Shown: positions 1-10,722, counted from the stretch's first letter. The stretch: DNA of 64,000 nucleotides from Galeruca laticollis (GCA_963921935.1 OY998180.1:87975139-88039138); one strand, 5' to 3'. Notes: a model not told the origin generated them from the sequence alone. Program-made: numbers and translations.

Positions 1-1042
1 AAACAAAATTAGAAAGAAATCAACCTCCTTAATCAGTCAACTCTTACCTGCTGTGCTCTGCTAGTTTTTAGACAATACTTATGCAAAAAAAAATGTACTG
101 AAGGCTATTTCACAGGTCTTTCTGTATAATAAATAAAACAACAAACTACTAATATGTATGAATATAATGAATGAAAAAATATTTAAACGTGTTACATAGT
201 TTGACAATAATGGGTTAGTAAAAGTGTGTATGTGAGAAGAAAAAGAAAGTATAAATAAAAACTAAGACAAGCTGTACAAATATGAATGGTGAAGCCATAC
301 AATATAATTTTACTTATCTTGAAGTAGCAAGTCGAAGTCGATTCTCCATAAAATCTTCCTAGGTAAAATAATTCTCAGTATAATACATAGTTGAGTATCT
401 AGATCATGAATTGGCTCTTATGGAAACACCATTTCTTGTGAGTCAATGCAAATTGCCGACAAATCTTCACCTTAGTTCTTCCGTCGGGTGATTTTAGTTA
501 AATTTACCGGAATAGTTAAATTATTCCAGGCGGTATCGCTACAAGAACACCAAGTGTGTTACAGATAGACCTTTTTTTAATTAACACGATAATTAGATAT
601 CTGTCCAGCGACATATATGAAACTGTACTTATCATTTTTTTACAGATATACAATCTAGTTTAATGATTTGTCCTGGACAAAAACCTTTATCAATTTACGA
701 AAATATTACACAAAAAGAATAAAACCTACCAGTAATCCCTGCGAATTTGTTCTTAGAACAAGTTTTTTTAATAACCATACAGAATATTTAAAACTTTTAT
801 CAGGATTTCTGCGACTACCATTCTCTATTACAATCTCTCGTATAGTGCCGCATTCCGTATTTCTATTCAGGATTTTTTTCTGTGAGATATCTATACAGTT
901 TATTCCACCAACATTTAAATAGTTGTTTAAAACATTGGCAAGGAAGGACGTGTGGTCTATTCCACCAATACATTTAACATGCATCGCTGAATTATTTATT
1001 TAAAACTCTATTAGAAATGTTAACTGCTAAGTGAACGTTTCA
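1..1042 (-). repeat. 3' LTR of the Osvaldo-like element (partial)
   Basis: Direct repeat of 9146-10187. In element orientation it starts TGAAACG, directly after a purine run reading TTAGGGG on the minus strand that is the likely polypurine tract. The remaining ~246 bp of the LTR lie left of the window. Confidence 0.9.
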
Positions 1043-2370
1043 TACCCCTAACAGCCAAGAAAAAAAATTTTCAAAAAAAATTTTTTTGTTATATAATTAA
1101 ACTATTGAGACCAAAAAAAACGAGGGAAGAAAATTTAAAATAGAAACTTTAAAATATGAGAATCACATATGAGTAAAAAGGAAAATCCTTACTATTTTAA
1201 AAAAAAACATTGATGAAGTCAATATTAATATATATATACATACATATTTTGTACATATTTATACACCCCCAATAAAGTTCATCCCCATATTGAGACTAAC
1301 ATAAACTTTAAGCTTCTGTGTTATTAAGTACTTATTCAAAGGAACAGTCTACCCAATTAGTAACTGCTCTTACTTATCAACATAGAACCCTAAATCGAAT
1401 ATGAAAAAAATATACATTAGGAAAACCAAAAACCCAGATATGCATTTTCAGGGACTTAAGTACTGATACAATGGAACAGTCTACCCGTTTAGTAACTGAA
1501 CTTACTCAAACCCTTAAAATACAGCATAACAAAAGAAAATTTTAGACAAAAAAAATGAAAGATAAAAAACACACCCTCATACATGTTCTGCACTGTCTGC
1601 ATCCGATATCCACCGTCAGGTCAGATGCTGAGAATCCCCATGGCTCAATCTAGAAACAGAAGGTGTGCCAAGTTGTAAGTGATCACACAAGACCGAAATT
1701 GCGCAAACTTAGCAGCAAAGAGAGCCTCGTATTCCGATTCAACTGCTTCCACATTGCCCCATAACAACTTCAAACACCCCACACCGCAATGTAGCTCGAA
1801 CGAAGACACTACACAACGTCCAGTTCAGAGTACTGCACACTCAATGATATTCTAGCATATCATTAACGCTAAAATAATAACCTGAAGGGTTATTAAATGA
1901 TACCAAAAAGACAAAGTCGGGAAGAAACATAAAAAGATATAGAAAAAGATTAAAAGTTGGAAATTTATTAAGATGGTCCAACATTAACCACCCATTATAT
2001 GAAAGACAAGTTAGGTATTTGTCACGAACCTTATTCACTGAGTGCATATTTGTTCTGAAGGTAAGGAATATAGGAAAAGACATTTGCCCAGGAGTGATAT
2101 TTCAGGGTTGCCCCTCGTTATCCGTAGACCGAACTGCAAGCAACACTGGTGAGAATAAACTCACAAGAATACTACCCCAGATAAATTCTTTAAATCAAAA
2201 ATAAAAGTTAAAATAAAATGATAATAGGAAGAGAAAAGAATAACATAATATGGCTCAGATAAATAGGTCGATAAAACTCATAACTAATTGTCGTATCCTA
2301 TAACTAATGAAAGGAAAGAAAAGAAAAAAAATAAAAAAACTTACTATTCTCATTGAGAATATAGACGTCA

Positions 2371-2850
2371 CAATCAGGTAAAGGAACATCAAAAACACTT
2401 CGCAATATTCACAAGAGGGAAGAAGTAAACTTTAAAGAAAATACAAATACTGTCACAAGGGAATGGACGATGATTCCTGCACTAACATATTTAACAACAA
2501 CAAGTCATTATCTAATGGTGAGGTAACCAACTCCAAACTTATTCGTATCTACTTTTCGATATTGTGAATCATTAAAGTAAAGATATTGTGTTTTTAATGC
2601 CTAGATTAATATTATAATCTAGTGTATATGAGTCATAGTCAGGTAAAGAAATATCAAAAAGATATTTTGATGTTTCTATGTAGATAATAATAAGAATTCA
2701 TAAGAATCCTAAATAGCAAACAGAGAGAAAGTAAATTAGAGGAAATACAAATACTGTCACAAAGGAATGGACGATTATTCCAGCACTAACATATTTAACA
2801 ACCATATGTCATATTCTTTAGGTGAGGCAATAAACTCCAAACTTATTTGT
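2371..2850. repeat. Diverged direct repeat, two copies of ~180-215 bp
   Basis: The blocks 2371-2547 and 2637-2850 share, in the same order, a TCAGGTAAAG start, AAATACAAATACTGTCACAA, GGAATGGACGAT, CACTAACATATTTAACAAC, and AACTCCAAACTTATT near the end. I judge them roughly 80% similar by eye. They lie in the element's 3' non-coding region. Confidence 0.75.
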
Positions 2851-3264
2851 TCTGTCCTCTCAAATTCCCTTACTATAAGATAAAGAAAATATGTTTTCTT
2901 GACAGATAGAAATTTTAATTTCTACGGTAGGATATATCAAGATAATTATAGATATTTTTGAATAGTGAAAATAACTATTTGTTAGATAGAGATAAGCGTT
3001 TAAGCTACGAACACTGAAAATTAAATTCCTTACAATGAACTGGATTTATTTGGAATCTAACTAGAAAAGATAAAGATACAAATTTTAAGATAAAATTAAA
3101 CCAACTATTAAGTAACATAGATAGATCATTTCTGTGTTGCTGTGCCAAAAGAGGTAAGAGTCAAATTTGCTATAACTATTATAGCAAGCTAGGATATATA
3201 CTATACAATAGATGTCTGGTGGGACAATATTTAAATGTACAGAAGACGCACGATTTATGTCTGC

Positions 3265-3485
3265 TGCGACACAAGATAAGATAAGGTAAAGATAAATTTT
3301 CGACACGAGATAAAATAAGGTAAAGATAAAGCTCTGTGTGTCATTCTCTCTAACACACAAAAACCCTAGGTAAGATAAATTATTTCAGTTTGTGTCATTT
3401 GACACAATTCAACTGAAAACGGTAAGATAAGATAATATTTTTCAGTATGTGTAACTACACATTTCGACTGAAAAGATAAGTCTAC
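3265..3485. repeat. Tandem hairpins separated by GATAAG-type spacers
   Basis: Several ~55-bp units each pair a GGTAAGATAA-like spacer with a short inverted repeat. Examples are TTTCAGT...TGTGTC / GACACA...ACTGAAA near 3380-3417 and TTTTCAGT...TGTGTA / ACACA...ACTGAAAA near 3438-3475. A weaker GTGTGT / ACACAC pair lies near 3335-3360. The stems vary in sequence but keep their pairing. Confidence 0.6.
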
Positions 3486-3749
3486 AAATTAGAAATATAA
3501 TATGGAACATTCAAATTTTAGTGATACTAATTACCGTTCCAACATCACATAACTCTAATTCAGTAAACAAAAATAATATTAATTTCTTAATACTTTCTAA
3601 TTCCAAAAATATAATCTACAAGATAAACCTAGGTTACCAACAAATTAATTTAGCCAAGAGATTATTTTTAACTCTCTGCACAACACAGAAAAATCTACAG
3701 TAAAATTACTTTTGCAGATAAGGTAAAAATGTGTTCATCTAACAAATGT

Positions 3750-6650
3750 TCATTCACTATCCGAAGATACTGAGTCAGGATTATTTTCATCATCGGTAGA
3801 GTCACTTGATTCATCAGTAGATAAGTTATATTCTTTTAGATCTTTAATATGCCATCGTCCTATATTTTTGCCATTACTATCTTTAAGTTCATAAATCAAG
3901 GGAGATATAACACGGTTAACAGTACAATGTATATATTTAGGCATAAATTTTGCAGAAATAAATTGAGCTTTATCAGATTTCTGATAATTCTTTTTCCAAA
4001 CATGATCACCTACATGAAATTTAATATCGCGCTTACGAAGATTATAACGGTTACTCGATTTTATGTAAGCCTTGTGTAATTTTTTTCTAACATCTTCGAA
4101 AATTTTTGGCATTTCTTGAGTATCCTGTAAACGGTGTATTTTATCAGCAATTGCAGGCTGATTATTTGCATTTTCTGCAATATTCCCGAAGAATGACCCT
4201 GATACAGGTACGTTTCTAGCAAACACAAGAAAAGATGGTGGAAATTCTGTGACTTCATGTTTAGACAAACGAATTGCCTGAGCTATTTTCTGTAATTCTA
4301 CATCCCAAGTTCTATTATCAGAAAAACAATATGAACGTATTGCAGTGACAATAGATTTATTCACACGCTCAGTATGATTGGCTTGAGGAGTGTAATTTGC
4401 AGTGTACCAAATACTTTGGACATTGTACTTAGACATCAAACTTTTAAACAACTGACTAGTGAACTGTTTACCATTGTCTACAGCTACTATTTGAGGAACT
4501 CCAAAAATTAGAAAAACATTATTTTCAATAAATTTCACAATCGCAGAAGAGGTAGCTTGTTTTAAAGGTTGAATTAAAACAAATTTAGAGAAGAAATCAA
4601 CAATGACCAATGCACACGTATTTCCCTGGCGAGATCTAGGATATGGGCCTATTAAATCACAGGAAATTAACTGGAAAGGAAACCCTATGTTACGATATTT
4701 ACCCATGAGACCAGCTTGTGGCAAATTTGTGGGCTTACAGGCAGCACAAACTTTACAACGCCTCACATATTTTTGTACACTCTGTCTCATTCTGGGCCAA
4801 TAATATAACTCTGAGATTCTCTCTAATGTTTTGAAAACACCGAAATGAGCTGCAGTAGGATCATCATGAAATTTCGATAACAATTCAAGTCTGTTTTCCG
4901 TTGGAACTACAATTTTCCAGTCAGTTAAATTGCAAATATTGGCATACTTGTTAAAGACATGCTTATATAGGATATTATTTTCCACCTTGAAACTAGGATA
5001 ACTATCCGGATCGGATTGAACCTTATTTATCATAATTTTATACCAATTATCAGGTTTTAGTAAAGATAAATCTAATACATTTATTTCCGGCACCCTTGAT
5101 AGAAAATCTGCAGGTACGGTACCCGTTGCTCTACGATGGACTATCGAAAAATTGTATTGTGAAAGTTGTAGAATCCACCTAGCTAATCGTGGTGATGGTT
5201 TCTTCATGTTATTTAACCAAACAAGAGAAGAGTGATCGGTGATGACAGTAAAATGTCGTCCCAGAAGATAATAACGAAAATGATCAATAGATAATAGGAC
5301 TGCAAGGGCTTCTTTTTCAGTAGTTGTGTATTTCTTTTGACATTTATTCAATTTTTTACTATAATAAGCTACTGGATGTTCCAACCCATCTTCCAACTGA
5401 AAAAGCACACTCCCAATACCTACATCACTTGCATCACACATTAGATAAAATGATTTGTCAAAATCAGGACTACAAAGTACAGGAGCGGTAGTTAAGACAG
5501 TTTTTATATCATCGAAAGCTTTTTGAGCTTCCGGTGTCCAACTTATTGGTTGATTTTTTTTTCTATTAGATAAAAGATCAGAAATGGGAGCAGATAAAGT
5601 AGAAAAATTATTTAAAAAACGACGATAATATGAAACAACACCTAAAAATCTACGCACCTCTGTAGTTGTCCTCGGTACAGGATAGTTAGTAATAGCTTTA
5701 GTTTTTTCACCGTCAATACTTAACCCGTTTTCATCCAAGGTATAACCTAAATAGCGAAGAGAAGGACGACAAAAATGACATTTATCAATATTTACCGTTA
5801 AATTAGCCTCTTTTAATTTCTCATAAACTTTAGACAAAATTTCAACATGTTTATCAAACTGTGATGTACAAACAATTATATCATCAAGATAATAAAAACA
5901 ATATGGTTCTGAAGATGGACCTATTACCATATCCATTAATCGTGACATGGTAGCTGGACTTGAGATTAAACCAAATGGTGTACTTGTAAATTGAAATAGT
6001 CCTCTAGAACGTATTGCGAAAGCTGTTTTTGGACGAGACGACTTTTCTAAAGGTATTTGATAGAAAGCATGTTTTAAATCGATACTAGAAATATATCGCG
6101 TATCCCTTAGTTGACTAAGAATTACCTCGATATTTGGAATCATATACGAATCTGCTTTAGTTTGCTTGTTTAAAAATCTAGCATCAAGAAGTAACCTTAT
6201 ACTACCATCAGGTTTATGAGTTAAACAGATAGGAGAACAATAAGGAGATGTACTTGGTTCAATAACCCCTAATTTTAATAATGTATCTATCTCATTATTC
6301 ACATGAACTTCCATAGCTTGAGGCAATGGATACTGTTTTATTTTAAATGGAGGAGAATTTCCTGTGTCGATAAAATGCTCTAAGATATGTGTCCTACCAA
6401 TTTTATCCTTGGGGCTAATGCTTTTAAATTTTTCGATAACAACATCAAGTTTAATTTTTTCATCATTTGTTAAAGTTGTGACGTCCTTAACAGTATTGAT
6501 GACATTTAAAGATAAGGCATTTAAATTCATAGTAAATTTAGAAAAATCTATTTTAATATTGAATGTCTTTAAAAAATCCATTCCTAAGATAACTGTTTGA
6601 GTAACTGAAGGTAAAAGATATAATTTTAAAATCCGAGATAACTTATCCAC
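3750..6650 (-). CDS. pol: Pol polyprotein: protease C-terminus, RT, RNase H, integrase
   Basis: This 966-residue ORF copies element RNA and integrates the cDNA. It opens with the protease tail (ILGMDFL near residue 22). The reverse transcriptase follows with catalytic YYLDD near residue 250. RNase H has CDASDVG near 408 and TDHSSLVWL further on. Integrase has the HHCC zinc region near 597-645, then a DDE core with D in DLIGPYP, D in VDNGKQF near 727 and E in TERVNKS. A basic C-terminal segment follows, and the ORF ends in an acidic Ser-rich tail. It is in the same frame as the gag-protease ORF upstream, separated by one UAG at 6717-6719. The initial Met is therefore probably not a true start, and expression likely needs readthrough unless the stop is a mutation. 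No stop or frameshift is seen in RT, RNase H or integrase. Confidence 0.92.
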   Translation of the reverse strand: MDKLSRILKLYLLPSVTQTVILGMDFLKTFNIKIDFSKFTMNLNALSLNVINTVKDVTTLTNDEKIKLDVVIEKFKSISPKDKIGRTHILEHFIDTGNSPPFKIKQYPLPQAMEVHVNNEIDTLLKLGVIEPSTSPYCSPICLTHKPDGSIRLLLDARFLNKQTKADSYMIPNIEVILSQLRDTRYISSIDLKHAFYQIPLEKSSRPKTAFAIRSRGLFQFTSTPFGLISSPATMSRLMDMVIGPSSEPYCFYYLDDIIVCTSQFDKHVEILSKVYEKLKEANLTVNIDKCHFCRPSLRYLGYTLDENGLSIDGEKTKAITNYPVPRTTTEVRRFLGVVSYYRRFLNNFSTLSAPISDLLSNRKKNQPISWTPEAQKAFDDIKTVLTTAPVLCSPDFDKSFYLMCDASDVGIGSVLFQLEDGLEHPVAYYSKKLNKCQKKYTTTEKEALAVLLSIDHFRYYLLGRHFTVITDHSSLVWLNNMKKPSPRLARWILQLSQYNFSIVHRRATGTVPADFLSRVPEINVLDLSLLKPDNWYKIMINKVQSDPDSYPSFKVENNILYKHVFNKYANICNLTDWKIVVPTENRLELLSKFHDDPTAAHFGVFKTLERISELYYWPRMRQSVQKYVRRCKVCAACKPTNLPQAGLMGKYRNIGFPFQLISCDLIGPYPRSRQGNTCALVIVDFFSKFVLIQPLKQATSSAIVKFIENNVFLIFGVPQIVAVDNGKQFTSQLFKSLMSKYNVQSIWYTANYTPQANHTERVNKSIVTAIRSYCFSDNRTWDVELQKIAQAIRLSKHEVTEFPPSFLVFARNVPVSGSFFGNIAENANNQPAIADKIHRLQDTQEMPKIFEDVRKKLHKAYIKSSNRYNLRKRDIKFHVGDHVWKKNYQKSDKAQFISAKFMPKYIHCTVNRVISPLIYELKDSNGKNIGRWHIKDLKEYNLSTDESSDSTDDENNPDSVSSDSE

Positions 6651-6716
6651 TGTGACATAAGTTTCTACAAAACCACCAACATCATGGTATGTACCATCAG
6701 CAGTCGAAACTTGAAA

Positions 6717-8477
6717 CTATTCGGTAATAGAAATAGGTATAGATAAATTCTTAAGAAACTCAAGACCTAGAGAACCCAAAACACTCAGATTACTTCCTGT
6801 ATCAATCAAACAAGAGAATGTCTTCCCAAAAATAATAATATCCACATAAGGCCTGTTATCATTATCTTTTCGATATAACAAGTCTAAAAAGTAATTACTA
6901 GATAATTGAGTATTTATAGAATTCTGAAATTTATTTACTTTGCTTGGTTTGTAAAACGATCTTACTATATTTAACCAAGCTAACCAATCATTTTTATTGA
7001 AATAAGATAAGTTAGTTTTATTTGAATTTTTAGATAGATTAGGTAAGGAATAAATTTCACTTATTGGTTGCTGGTTGAAGGCGTTATTTCGGAAACTGTT
7101 CTTGACTTTGATTGTTTTTTTGAATTTTTTTTGCTTTGGATGTGTGGATCCTGAAGGATTTTGAGGAGCGGTAGGTGTCACCAAAGCATTGACCTGACCG
7201 CTTGGTTCGTTTTTTGAACAATTTGGACATTTAGATTTTATAAATCCAGGATTTCCACATCCATAACAGAATACTTTTAAAGCGTATTTACATTGCGGAT
7301 AAAAATGATTCTGTTCACCACAATTCCAGCAAACTTTATGTGAACTTACTGTAGACACTGTAGATAGATGCCTTGAATTATTATGATTCCTAGACCGATA
7401 AGATGAGGTATAAGTATTATTTAACTGTGGTTCTAGATATATTTTAGGTTTGCTCGAACTAATACTTGAATTCTGAGAATTCTGTGAGTAGGTAAAAGAT
7501 TCTTCCAACTTTTTACATTTATCGGTTAACTCTTCGATACTGGTAATATCTAATAAAGCTAGCGGTTGAACATAGTTAGAAAGCAAATTTCTCTTAATGA
7601 TTCTAATTTTTGATGATTCATCCTGTTTTATTTCTAATCGATTAAATAGGCTACACATAGAATTTATATATAACGTAACTTTTTCATTAATATTTTGTTT
7701 TCTATTTTTAATTTCATCCAATAAATCTTCCTGATAATTATATGGGAGAAAATCTGACTTTAATTTAGAAACTAACTCTGACCAATTTTGAAATTGACTT
7801 CTATTATTTAAATACCAATAAAATGTCTGATCAGTGAAGAGATCTGCAGCGCTAGAAAATAATTCGTTATCTGTTACCCCTCGAGAAATCTTTAAACACT
7901 CTACACGTTCTAAAAATCCTGCCAAAGATTCATTTTGTGCAATTCCTGAGAAATGTATTCCCCATTTATATATAGGTACTGGCTTAGAGAAAGTAAAGCT
8001 TTGGTTCTGACCCACAGGAGTTGATTGAGCCTGAATAGTGCCCGGTAATCTACCATCAAGTTCACCCTCTAACAACAAAATCTGAGTAGCAAACTGTTTT
8101 TTCTTTAATTCTTCCTCATCATTATTACATGACAAACGAGACACCCGATTATTTGCATGAGCTAATCTACATGTTAATCTGAGATATTCATTGTCCCTAT
8201 CTGATCCTACAAATTCTGAAATTTTTCTGCTCAAATCAGATAAAGTTAACTCTATACCGTTTATTTCACTATCAAAATTCAATTGACTATTCTCATATAA
8301 AATAGAACTGCGACCGGATGCTTCTTGAGCTAAAATACCCCTCAACAATTTTCTACGCTCCGCTACTGTCGGTAATACTTCAACATTTCTATATGCCAAT
8401 TCGTGTTCCAGCTCATGAGATAATAAATATTCGACCTTCAATTTATAAGGCAAAGACATTTTTGTAATTAAATTCAA
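6717..8477 (-). CDS. gag: Gag with two zinc knuckles, fused to the N-terminal half of the protease
   Basis: This 586-residue ORF encodes the structural protein. It has an N-terminal charged region and a central capsid-like region (about 170-340) typical of retrotransposon Gag. Two Cys-rich knuckles follow near residues 380-410. The first is a canonical CX2CX4HX4C (CWNCGEQNHFYPQC). The second has Phe in the His position (CYGCGNPGFIKSKC). A Pro/Lys-rich linker leads to an aspartic protease active site, LIDTGSN, near residue 565. The ORF ends at a UAG (6717-6719) in mid-protease, and the rest of the protease continues in the same frame in the next ORF. The ATG at 8477 is the first in frame after a 407-bp leader from the primer site. 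Either the stop is bypassed by readthrough or it is a recent nonsense mutation. Confidence 0.9.
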   Translation of the reverse strand: MNLITKMSLPYKLKVEYLLSHELEHELAYRNVEVLPTVAERRKLLRGILAQEASGRSSILYENSQLNFDSEINGIELTLSDLSRKISEFVGSDRDNEYLRLTCRLAHANNRVSRLSCNNDEEELKKKQFATQILLLEGELDGRLPGTIQAQSTPVGQNQSFTFSKPVPIYKWGIHFSGIAQNESLAGFLERVECLKISRGVTDNELFSSAADLFTDQTFYWYLNNRSQFQNWSELVSKLKSDFLPYNYQEDLLDEIKNRKQNINEKVTLYINSMCSLFNRLEIKQDESSKIRIIKRNLLSNYVQPLALLDITSIEELTDKCKKLEESFTYSQNSQNSSISSSKPKIYLEPQLNNTYTSSYRSRNHNNSRHLSTVSTVSSHKVCWNCGEQNHFYPQCKYALKVFCYGCGNPGFIKSKCPNCSKNEPSGQVNALVTPTAPQNPSGSTHPKQKKFKKTIKVKNSFRNNAFNQQPISEIYSLPNLSKNSNKTNLSYFNKNDWLAWLNIVRSFYKPSKVNKFQNSINTQLSSNYFLDLLYRKDNDNRPYVDIIIFGKTFSCLIDTGSNLSVLGSLGLEFLKNLSIPISITE

Positions 8478-8793
8478 TACAGTTTTCTTGGTAATTAAAG
8501 TTAAGTTAAAATTTTATACTCTAATGATAGAAAAAAAATTTTGAAACAAGTACTCAACAACATTAATTTACAATTTGAAGGTCACTGAAAGGTAACAAAT
8601 GAATTGATATAAAAACTGGGTAATATATGAATCGTTAAGCTTCACACCAATTATAAATATAATATAACATATATCATATAATATTTCAAACAACGAAAAA
8701 GATGTATATATTTATTACACAGGACCTGTTTTATAAAAGCAGAAAGCATAAAATATAATTAAAAGTTAAACAGTGAACATTATATCAAAGATA

Positions 8794-8830
8794 TTTCCCC
8801 CCTAATAGCAGGAAAAAAAAATTTTCAAGT
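8794..8830 (-). promoter_or_regulatory. Second polypurine-tract-like copy in the leader
   Basis: On the minus strand this reads a T-run, CCTGCTATTAGGGGGG, closely resembling the sequence beside the 3' LTR (1044-1076: T-run, CTTGGCTGTTAGGGG). It lies about 55 nt downstream of the primer site in element orientation. That a second plus-strand primer forms here is an inference. Confidence 0.45.
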
Positions 8831-8884
8831 ATTAAAATTTTTTACCAAAAAGAAATAGCAGATAACAACATGTAAGAGTTAATA

Positions 8885-8898
8885 CACGTTGGGCGCCA
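8885..8898 (-). promoter_or_regulatory. Primer-binding site, tRNA-Lys type
   Basis: The minus strand reads TGGCGCCCAACGTG, one nucleotide after the CA end of the 5' LTR. This complements the 3' end of tRNA-Lys(CUU)-type tRNAs and fixes the 5' LTR boundary at 8900. Confidence 0.85.
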
Positions 8899-8899
8899 A

Positions 8900-10187
8900 T
8901 GAAACAAAAACCTCTTACTCTCAGGGTAAAAATTATTTAAATAATTGAAAGTACTAAAAGAGAGTAGGTTCTTTCCAAACTGACAAAGAGATTGGAGATA
9001 ACGGAGCCAGTTCTCAGGGCTCTGTTATCTGAAGGAAGTTTAATTAAAGAAAAAAAATGTGAAAAAGAAAGAGAAAGAGAGAGAGAGAAAAACTAAAAAA
9101 CAGTAAAGTTACATCAATAGTAAGGGCGCCACTAACTTTGTTCCTAAACAAAATTAGAAAGAAATCAACCTCCTTAATCAGTCAACTCTTACCTGCTGTG
9201 CTCTGCTAGTTTTTAGACAATACTTATGCAAAAAAAAATGTACTGAAGGCTATTTCACAGGTCTTTCTGTATAATAAATAAAACAACAAACTACTAATAT
9301 GTATGAATATAATGAATGAAAAAATATTTAAACGTGTTACATAGTTTGACAATAATGGGTTAGTAAAAGTGTGTATGTGAGAAGAAAAAGAAAGTATAAA
9401 TAAAAACTAAGACAAGCTGTACAAATATGAATGGTGAAGCCATACAATATAATTTTACTTATCTTGAAGTAGCAAGTCGAAGTCGATTCTCCATAAAATC
9501 TTCCTAGGTAAAATAATTCTCAGTATAATACATAGTTGAGTATCTAGATCATGAATTGGCTCTTATGGAAACACCATTTCTTGTGAGTCAATGCAAATTG
9601 CCGACAAATCTTCACCTTAGTTCTTCCGTCGGGTGATTTTAGTTAAATTTACCGGAATAGTTAAATTATTCCAGGCGGTATCGCTACAAGAACACCAAGT
9701 GTGTTACAGATAGACCTTTTTTTAATTAACACGATAATTAGATATCTGTCCAGCGACATATATGAAACTGTACTTATCATTTTTTTACAGATATACAATC
9801 TAGTTTAATGATTTGTCCTGGACAAAAACCTTTATCAATTTACGAAAATATTACACAAAAAGAATAAAACCTACCAGTAATCCCTGCGAATTTGTTCTTA
9901 GAACAAGTTTTTTTAATAACCATACAGAATATTTAAAACTTTTATCAGGATTTCTGCGACTACCATTCTCTATTACAATCTCTCGTATAGTGCCGCATTC
10001 CGTATTTCTATTCAGGATTTTTTTCTGTGAGATATCTATACAGTTTATTCCACCAACATTTAAATAGTTGTTTAAAACATTGGCAAGGAAGGACGTGTGG
10101 TCTATTCCACCAATACATTTAACATGCATCGCTGAATTATTTATTTAAAACTCTATTAGAAATGTTAACTGCTAAGTGAACGTTTCA
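8900..10187 (-). repeat. 5' LTR of the Osvaldo-like element (1288 bp)
   Basis: The LTR is bounded by TGAAAC...GTTTCA. It contains a GA-rich microsatellite (about 9050-9095). Its last 1042 bp repeat 1-1042. The short ORFs inside it (for example 9813-10067) occur identically in both copies only because the DNA is duplicated. They have no start context or similarity that I recognise. Confidence 0.9.
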
Positions 10188-10522
10188 TCGGGTCTAACCA
10201 ATGGGATACGAGTATTTTAAAACGTAACGTTCGAACAACAAGTGAATTTTGCAGTTATAAAGATGTTTTTTTTGGGGGTTTTCAACGGTTTCGTAGATAC
10301 AGATAACAGAGTTTGGACGAGCATTTTTATGAAGAGATAAGATGTCGGGGACTTTGATATATTCAGTGGAATTTCAGAAAACGATATTTCTCTGTTTTTC
10401 TTAGGTGTTTCTAAGGATATATTTAGTTATATGTTTTGAGCATAATATTCGACTTGTAGTATACAGGGGAAATTGAAATAGAATCACGGGAGAATTTGGT
10501 AATTAAAAACCAAATTCGAACA
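10188..10522 (-). repeat. 3' LTR remnant of the BEL/Pao element
   Basis: Matches 16485-16870, both ending CCAAATTCGAACA on the plus strand. It lacks ~51 bp that are present in the other copy after CTTAGGTGTT. The missing left part (the equivalent of 16153-16484) is displaced beyond the Osvaldo-like insertion, outside the window. Confidence 0.88.
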
Positions 10523-10722
10523 TATTGGGGGCGCGGGAAGAATGGAAGAGAGGTGAGAGATGGCTGCTCTCAGACATCGAATGCTGATGTTAGTGAAAGG
10601 GTGTGGAGCGTGAGTGTGTGTACAGTGTTGATGCAGGATTGTGAATGAAAGTGAATAATTTTGAAAGTAACTATGTAAATAGGTGTATAGGGGTTGTAAA
10701 GTAACCTAATGTCGGTGTAAAG

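Larger units (their letters stand above)
1043..3749 (-). other. 2.7-kb 3' non-coding region of the Osvaldo-like element
   Basis: There is no convincing coding frame between the pol stop and the 3' LTR. The stretch holds an A/T block (about 1060-1095), two short related blocks containing GGAACAGTCTACCC (about 1340 and 1470), a diverged direct repeat (2371-2547 and 2637-2850) and a run of hairpins with GATAAG spacers (about 3265-3485). Long non-coding 3' regions occur in some Osvaldo/Ulysses relatives. A missing third ORF such as env is possible, but nothing in the frames supports one. Confidence 0.7.
1..10187 (-). mobile_element. Osvaldo-like Ty3/gypsy LTR retrotransposon (left LTR runs off the window)
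   Basis: This is a minus-strand LTR element. Read in its own direction it runs: 5' LTR (8900-10187), primer-binding site, leader, gag-protease ORF, RT-RNase H-integrase ORF, a 2.7-kb 3' non-coding region and the 3' LTR (1-1042, incomplete). The LTR copies align at a constant offset of 9145 bp. I saw no substitution or indel over the 1042 bp visible in both, so the insertion is very young. The right flank continues into a BEL LTR, which gives the insertion site. The left flank lies outside the window, so the target duplication cannot be checked. The two CCHC-type knuckles, tRNA-Lys-type primer site and long 3' non-coding region fit the Osvaldo/Ulysses group of Metaviridae. The subfamily name is an inference. 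Confidence 0.85.

Noticed and set aside
668..922. Small ORFs in the LTR (also 706-984, 9813-10067, 9851-10129)
   Set aside because: Identical in both LTR copies only because the DNA is duplicated. They overlap on both strands and show no recognisable product.
10523..10560. Plus-strand purine-rich GGGGGCGCGGGAAG as a primer-binding site for a plus-oriented element
   Set aside because: The tRNA-Tyr-type site beside the other LTR and the minus-strand gag fix the opposite orientation. The G-rich patch has no clear tRNA match.
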